From contig CAMAZF010000006.1 in NCBI GenBank assembly GCA_945862985.1, forward strand, positions 1 through 64,000: a DNA stretch of 64,000 bases. Reading direction: 5' to 3'. This document shows positions 61,248-64,000 of the stretch, piece after piece. Every line of letters starts with the position of its first letter. Position 1 is the stretch's first letter. Made by a program: the position numbers and the translations under genes. The notes beneath the pieces are model-generated. The model had not been told where the DNA came from and searched no databases. It saw nothing but the letters and a program-made list of their open reading frames with translations. This DNA is from Bordetella parapertussis. GTDB taxonomy: Bacteria; Pseudomonadota; Gammaproteobacteria; Burkholderiales; Burkholderiaceae_A.

Positions 61248-62108
61248 TCACTGACCTCCCACGTGGTCGATGCTGTTGAGCACACCTACTCGAGCCATAG
61301 AACGCCAGTGCAAGGGGTCCAGCCGCACCAAGTCCGCCAGCTTCGTAGCCGTCCTCAAACTGATGCGATCCAAGCTGTCCCTGTGCTCGCTGATGTAGTC
61401 CAAGACCGCTGTCTCTTGCTGTTTTGTCAGTCCACGACTGCTCAGCAGCCCGTGACGAACTGCCTGATAGCAGACCTGCCTGAACTGCTCATCTCTGTCA
61501 GCGCTGCCCACTGACACTTTGAACAGCCTGTCCGCAATCGCAGCGATATGCTGCGCATTTTTGCCAGTTCGACCTGTGCGCTCAGTCTCGTTAGAGATCA
61601 GGATCAAGCCTCCAGAGTAGTCGAACACATTCGGAACCTTCCACGTCTGCAGCACAGGGCTGCTGGTAGCCCACGAGACCCTGCGCTGGGGCACCGAGTC
61701 TGTGGCCGCTTTTACGACATTGATGCCCTCCATGGTCTTGAACGCGGAGTCCACGTCATCTAAGACCACGATGTCACCCGCTGCCCGATGCCGATACAGC
61801 TCGATGTAGAGCTGCACCACGGACATGTGACCAGCGACCACTTTGTAGCTGCCTTGAGCATGCTGCTTGAGCATCTCGACCACGGCCGTGGTTTTACCCA
61901 CTCCGGGAGGGCCAGTGAGTATCAGTCCACGCAGCTGCGCCGTGGCCACACTGACCACGTACTTCTCCAGAGCGTCATAGCCCTCCTCGATATCAGTGAA
62001 GTCCATGAGCTCATATCGACCCTTAGCTGATTGAGCGATGTCACGGACGATGGCATCTGTCTGCTCAACTGCCAGCCTGCTTTTCACAACCTTTGTTACG
62101 TCCAGCAT
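61248..62108 (-). CDS. AAA+ ATPase of the element
   Basis: This 286-residue protein has Walker A LTGPPGVGKTT (64-74), Walker B IVVLDDVD (113-120), sensor-1 Asn in LILISNETE near 173 and a C-terminal lid-like helical domain. No other domain is attached. The fold is that of clamp-loader/DnaC/IstB-like single-domain AAA+ proteins; the exact clade is unknown. I start at MLDVTKVV because AAAGGAACACAG lies just upstream, a leader almost identical to that of host rpmB. The longer frame to 62198 overlaps the upstream gene. Confidence 0.82.
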   Translation of the reverse strand: MLDVTKVVKSRLAVEQTDAIVRDIAQSAKGRYELMDFTDIEEGYDALEKYVVSVATAQLRGLILTGPPGVGKTTAVVEMLKQHAQGSYKVVAGHMSVVQLYIELYRHRAAGDIVVLDDVDSAFKTMEGINVVKAATDSVPQRRVSWATSSPVLQTWKVPNVFDYSGGLILISNETERTGRTGKNAQHIAAIADRLFKVSVGSADRDEQFRQVCYQAVRHGLLSSRGLTKQQETAVLDYISEHRDSLDRISLRTATKLADLVRLDPLHWRSMARVGVLNSIDHVGGQ

Positions 62109-62130
62109 GTCTGTGTTCCTTTCGCTTTGT

Positions 62131-62601
62131 CTAGTTAAGAGACTGTGATGCACAACCAGCCTTATATGAACCGAACATCCCCGCCCGCTCCTCGACAAAC
62201 TTCTCCATGTCGATGTCGCAGAAGCACTCGGATGTCATTGGACCGATGCGCTCGCCAAAGTCAGCCAGTAAGGTTCGATTCCGAAGTAGGCCGAAGTACT
62301 GGTAGACCCCTGAGTCAATCTCCCTCGCTTCAGTGATCTCCACCCAGAAGCGCTCGTTAGGAAGTACCTCGATAGGCCAGATGCAAAAGACTTTGACGAA
62401 CATACCCTCGGGGATAGGCGACAGCTTTTCTATGGGGTGACGCTGGAACGAATCCGGATACATCTCAGCCATTTCCCTACTGTTGACTAGCTGCACGTCC
62501 CAGTGTTCGTCGCCGGTACTTACCTGCGATTGGAAGGTGGGAAGGGGGATCATGTCCGCCTTCGCACCTGCTTGAGTCTCATTTGACGTTAATTGGTACA
62601 T
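62131..62601 (-). CDS. Hypothetical protein with beta-rich domain
   Basis: This 156-residue protein is unassigned. It contains FVKVFCIWPIEVLPNERFWVEITEAREIDSG split by turns, then YQYFGLLRNRTLLADFGERIG, a pattern reminiscent of DUF2314-type small beta domains, but I cannot confirm that. AAGGAG precedes the ATG. It is first in a minus-strand operon with the AAA+ ATPase and the NUMOD-like protein (22 bp to the ATPase start). Confidence 0.65.
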   Translation of the reverse strand: MYQLTSNETQAGAKADMIPLPTFQSQVSTGDEHWDVQLVNSREMAEMYPDSFQRHPIEKLSPIPEGMFVKVFCIWPIEVLPNERFWVEITEAREIDSGVYQYFGLLRNRTLLADFGERIGPMTSECFCDIDMEKFVEERAGMFGSYKAGCASQSLN

Positions 62602-62724
62602 CTCACTTCTCCTTTTTGGTTAAGGCAAACCAACCGTTGATTGCCTAGGAGTGACTCTAGTTATATGTAATCTATTAACGTACCTACTAAATCTATTTGA
62701 TTTATTTCAGATAACATTTGACTG

Positions 62725-63645
62725 ATGCCTGAGACCCCAAAACAGCTGCGAACACTTAAAAGAGACTTCAGCCGAGGAGGGTTCTTCGCGGAAGCGCACA
62801 GCTCCTACAGGCTGCTGTTCCAGTTCCTCAGGCTCAGCCCTAGCTATGAGCTGGCAAGGCGCTATCGACTCTCAGGGGGAAAGCTGGCAAAGGAGGATCA
62901 GCAGCGGCTACCCAAGGATTTCAAGCAGGTCTTGGCGGTATATGACGACCTTGGAGACGTGCAGCGCACGTTCTGGCGTCCGTGGTGGCTAGACAGAGGG
63001 ATACGCTGCTTTGGGAGCCCTGGCGACATGCCTGAGACACGACTGCTTTTTAAGGCCAAGAGTGGAGACGCAGTCACTGACAACAAGCTGTATTGGCTGA
63101 ACCACTACTTCAAGACGCAGTGGAAGGAAGAGAGCCAGCCGGAGGTTATGGTGCTGTCAGTGCCCTTAAACCTCACTCGCCAGCGTGCGCTCAAGGAAGT
63201 CAAACGGCTGTTTGATCAGCACATCGCGCCTAAACTGGTGCCCGCCAAGCCCAAGTACGAGCTAGTCACCAAAGACATGCATCGGCAGAACATCATCGAC
63301 TCGATGACGGTCTTGATGATCCGAGCCGCGAGACCTGACCACAAACTCTGGCAGGTGGGCGTGGAAGCCAAGATCAGTAAAACCTACAGCGCCAAGTTTG
63401 ATGTGAAAACCACCAAACGCACCGCCATGAACAGAGACGAGCTGCGCACCCTGGAGATGATGACCTCAAGGAAGTACAGGCTAGGCAAGTGGCTGGCGGA
63501 GAATGCCGCCCGTGGCCTATTTCCCTGCCAGACCGAACCCCCTCACGCCGTGGCCTTTGATCCTAAGGAGTTCCACGCAATCATCACTGAGACGGTGAAG
63601 TGGGAGCGTGGTGAGAAGGCGAGGATGTTGGCTGAGGCAGTGTGA
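62725..63645 (+). CDS. Hypothetical 306-residue protein, unknown function
   Basis: The protein is not recognised with certainty. It is basic, with FFAEAHSSYRLLFQFLRLSPSY early, FWRPWWLDRGIRCFG near 85 and VMVLSVPLNLTRQRALKEVKRLF in the middle. A Lys/Arg-rich C-terminal half follows. Similar layouts occur in uncharacterised proteins of proteobacterial plasmids and integrative elements. The divergent spacer to the upstream operon (62602-62724) is very AT-rich and probably holds both promoters. No strong ribosome site is visible. Confidence 0.65.
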   Translation: MPETPKQLRTLKRDFSRGGFFAEAHSSYRLLFQFLRLSPSYELARRYRLSGGKLAKEDQQRLPKDFKQVLAVYDDLGDVQRTFWRPWWLDRGIRCFGSPGDMPETRLLFKAKSGDAVTDNKLYWLNHYFKTQWKEESQPEVMVLSVPLNLTRQRALKEVKRLFDQHIAPKLVPAKPKYELVTKDMHRQNIIDSMTVLMIRAARPDHKLWQVGVEAKISKTYSAKFDVKTTKRTAMNRDELRTLEMMTSRKYRLGKWLAENAARGLFPCQTEPPHAVAFDPKEFHAIITETVKWERGEKARMLAEAV

Positions 63646-63716
63646 TGAGGAGGAGACACGCATCCGTTTCGCAGTAAGATTCAGTTGTCGATACCGAGTC
63701 CCTTCGGAGAGGTTCA

Positions 63717-64000
63717 TGGGAAAATTGTTCGCACGATTCAATATCCACATCACCAAGCCAACGACAGCCGAGGACATTAGCAAGCTCCAGGCTGCGCTCT
63801 ATGATGCTGCTCTTTGGGCTGCTGCCGACGATCCTGAGGTGTTTTTCTTGGAGGACAAGAACGTTCTAGGTGTCAGCGTGGAGGTCGAGGAGGACCGGCT
63901 ATCGATGCTTGAAGCGGGATCGATATTAGGTCAATGCCAACTCACCTACGAGCGATCGGACTTGGCAATCGGGCCCACATGGTTGTCTTTGCATGACAGC
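63717..64000 (+). CDS. Hypothetical protein, 5' part only
   Basis: An open frame starts at ATG 63717 with GGAGAGG upstream and runs off the window after 94 codons. It begins MGKLFARFNIHITKPTTAED, then LYDAALWAAADDPEVFFLED, and is acidic in the middle. No family is recognised. Its start is 71 bp after the preceding gene on the same strand, so they may form an operon. Confidence 0.6.

Larger units (their letters stand above)
56541..64000. mobile_element. Integrative element in tRNA-Thr, left part; right end outside window
   Basis: The boundary on the left is the point where tRNA-Thr homology stops (56540). Inside are a tyrosine recombinase adjacent to the junction, a complete tRNA-Thr, and about ten genes of small or uncharacterised proteins on both strands. 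Base composition is visibly more AT-rich than the flanking chromosome in the intergenic parts. No phage structural, conjugation or transposase gene is visible in this 7.5 kb, so the element type (satellite, island, phage remnant or ICE) is open. Confidence 0.8.

Overview
The window looks like a chromosomal segment of a betaproteobacterium, most likely order Burkholderiales, with roughly 7.5 kb of an integrated mobile element at its right end. The order-level call rests on GC-rich, tightly packed genes and on familiar neighbourhoods: lapB next to LPS-core glycosyltransferases and rfaE1, leuS-lptE-holA-proA, pepA-holC-valS divergent from lptF-lptG, rpmB-rpmG-radC and fkpB-ispH. A BPSS1780-type membrane protein and a double-length UvrA support it. 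I cannot name a genus from sequence alone.

Layout. 1-5.7 kb: end of lapB, an O-antigen-ligase-type membrane protein, then an overlapping operon for LPS core sugars (family 2, 9 and 4 glycosyltransferases, heptose-7-phosphate kinase). 5.7-7.0 kb: a ComEA-like DNA-binding protein and ubiA. 7.0-9.5 kb: murJ-proC, divergent from rpsT. 9.8-17.7 kb: a seven-gene minus-strand run, leuS-lptE-holA-proA-hemJ-rRNA methyltransferase-yggS. 17.7-25.7 kb: uvrD, a membrane protein plus thrB, a beta-hydroxyacid dehydrogenase, alaS-tusA-like. 25.9-33.2 kb: pepA-holC-valS divergent from lptF-lptG. 33.3-42.8 kb: a ferredoxin-fused reductase, then glnS-quinone oxidoreductase-His-rich protein-1818-residue tandem UvrA. 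42.8-52.3 kb: polA, an exported dienelactone-hydrolase-like enzyme, PhoX, a ZIP transporter, rpmB-rpmG, radC, fkpB-ispH. 52.3-56.5 kb: a 2-oxoglutarate oxygenase and a five-gene operon (RHH protein, cytochrome c, glyoxalase-like protein, Tat-exported small subunit, GMC dehydrogenase) that probably makes an exported electron-transfer dehydrogenase.

56.5-64 kb: a tRNA-Thr(CGT) gene keeps its promoter-side half but is cut inside the anticodon loop. The DNA beyond the cut is AT-rich and carries a divergent tyrosine recombinase. It is followed by a second, complete and clearly different tRNA-Thr(CGT) gene with its own promoter. I read this as an integrative element that breaks an essential tRNA gene and brings its own replacement. 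Its visible cargo is small uncharacterised proteins (DUF6876-like, DUF6641-like and others), an AAA+ ATPase paired with a NUMOD-like protein, a large uncharacterised protein, and a 413-bp non-coding stretch with strong RNA-like hairpins and heptamer repeats. The right end of the element lies outside the window.

The observations I would follow up first are the tRNA interruption and replacement, the four-ATPase UvrA with its translationally coupled His-rich partner, the non-coding region of the element, and a recurring pattern of -10-like hexamers placed directly before start codons.
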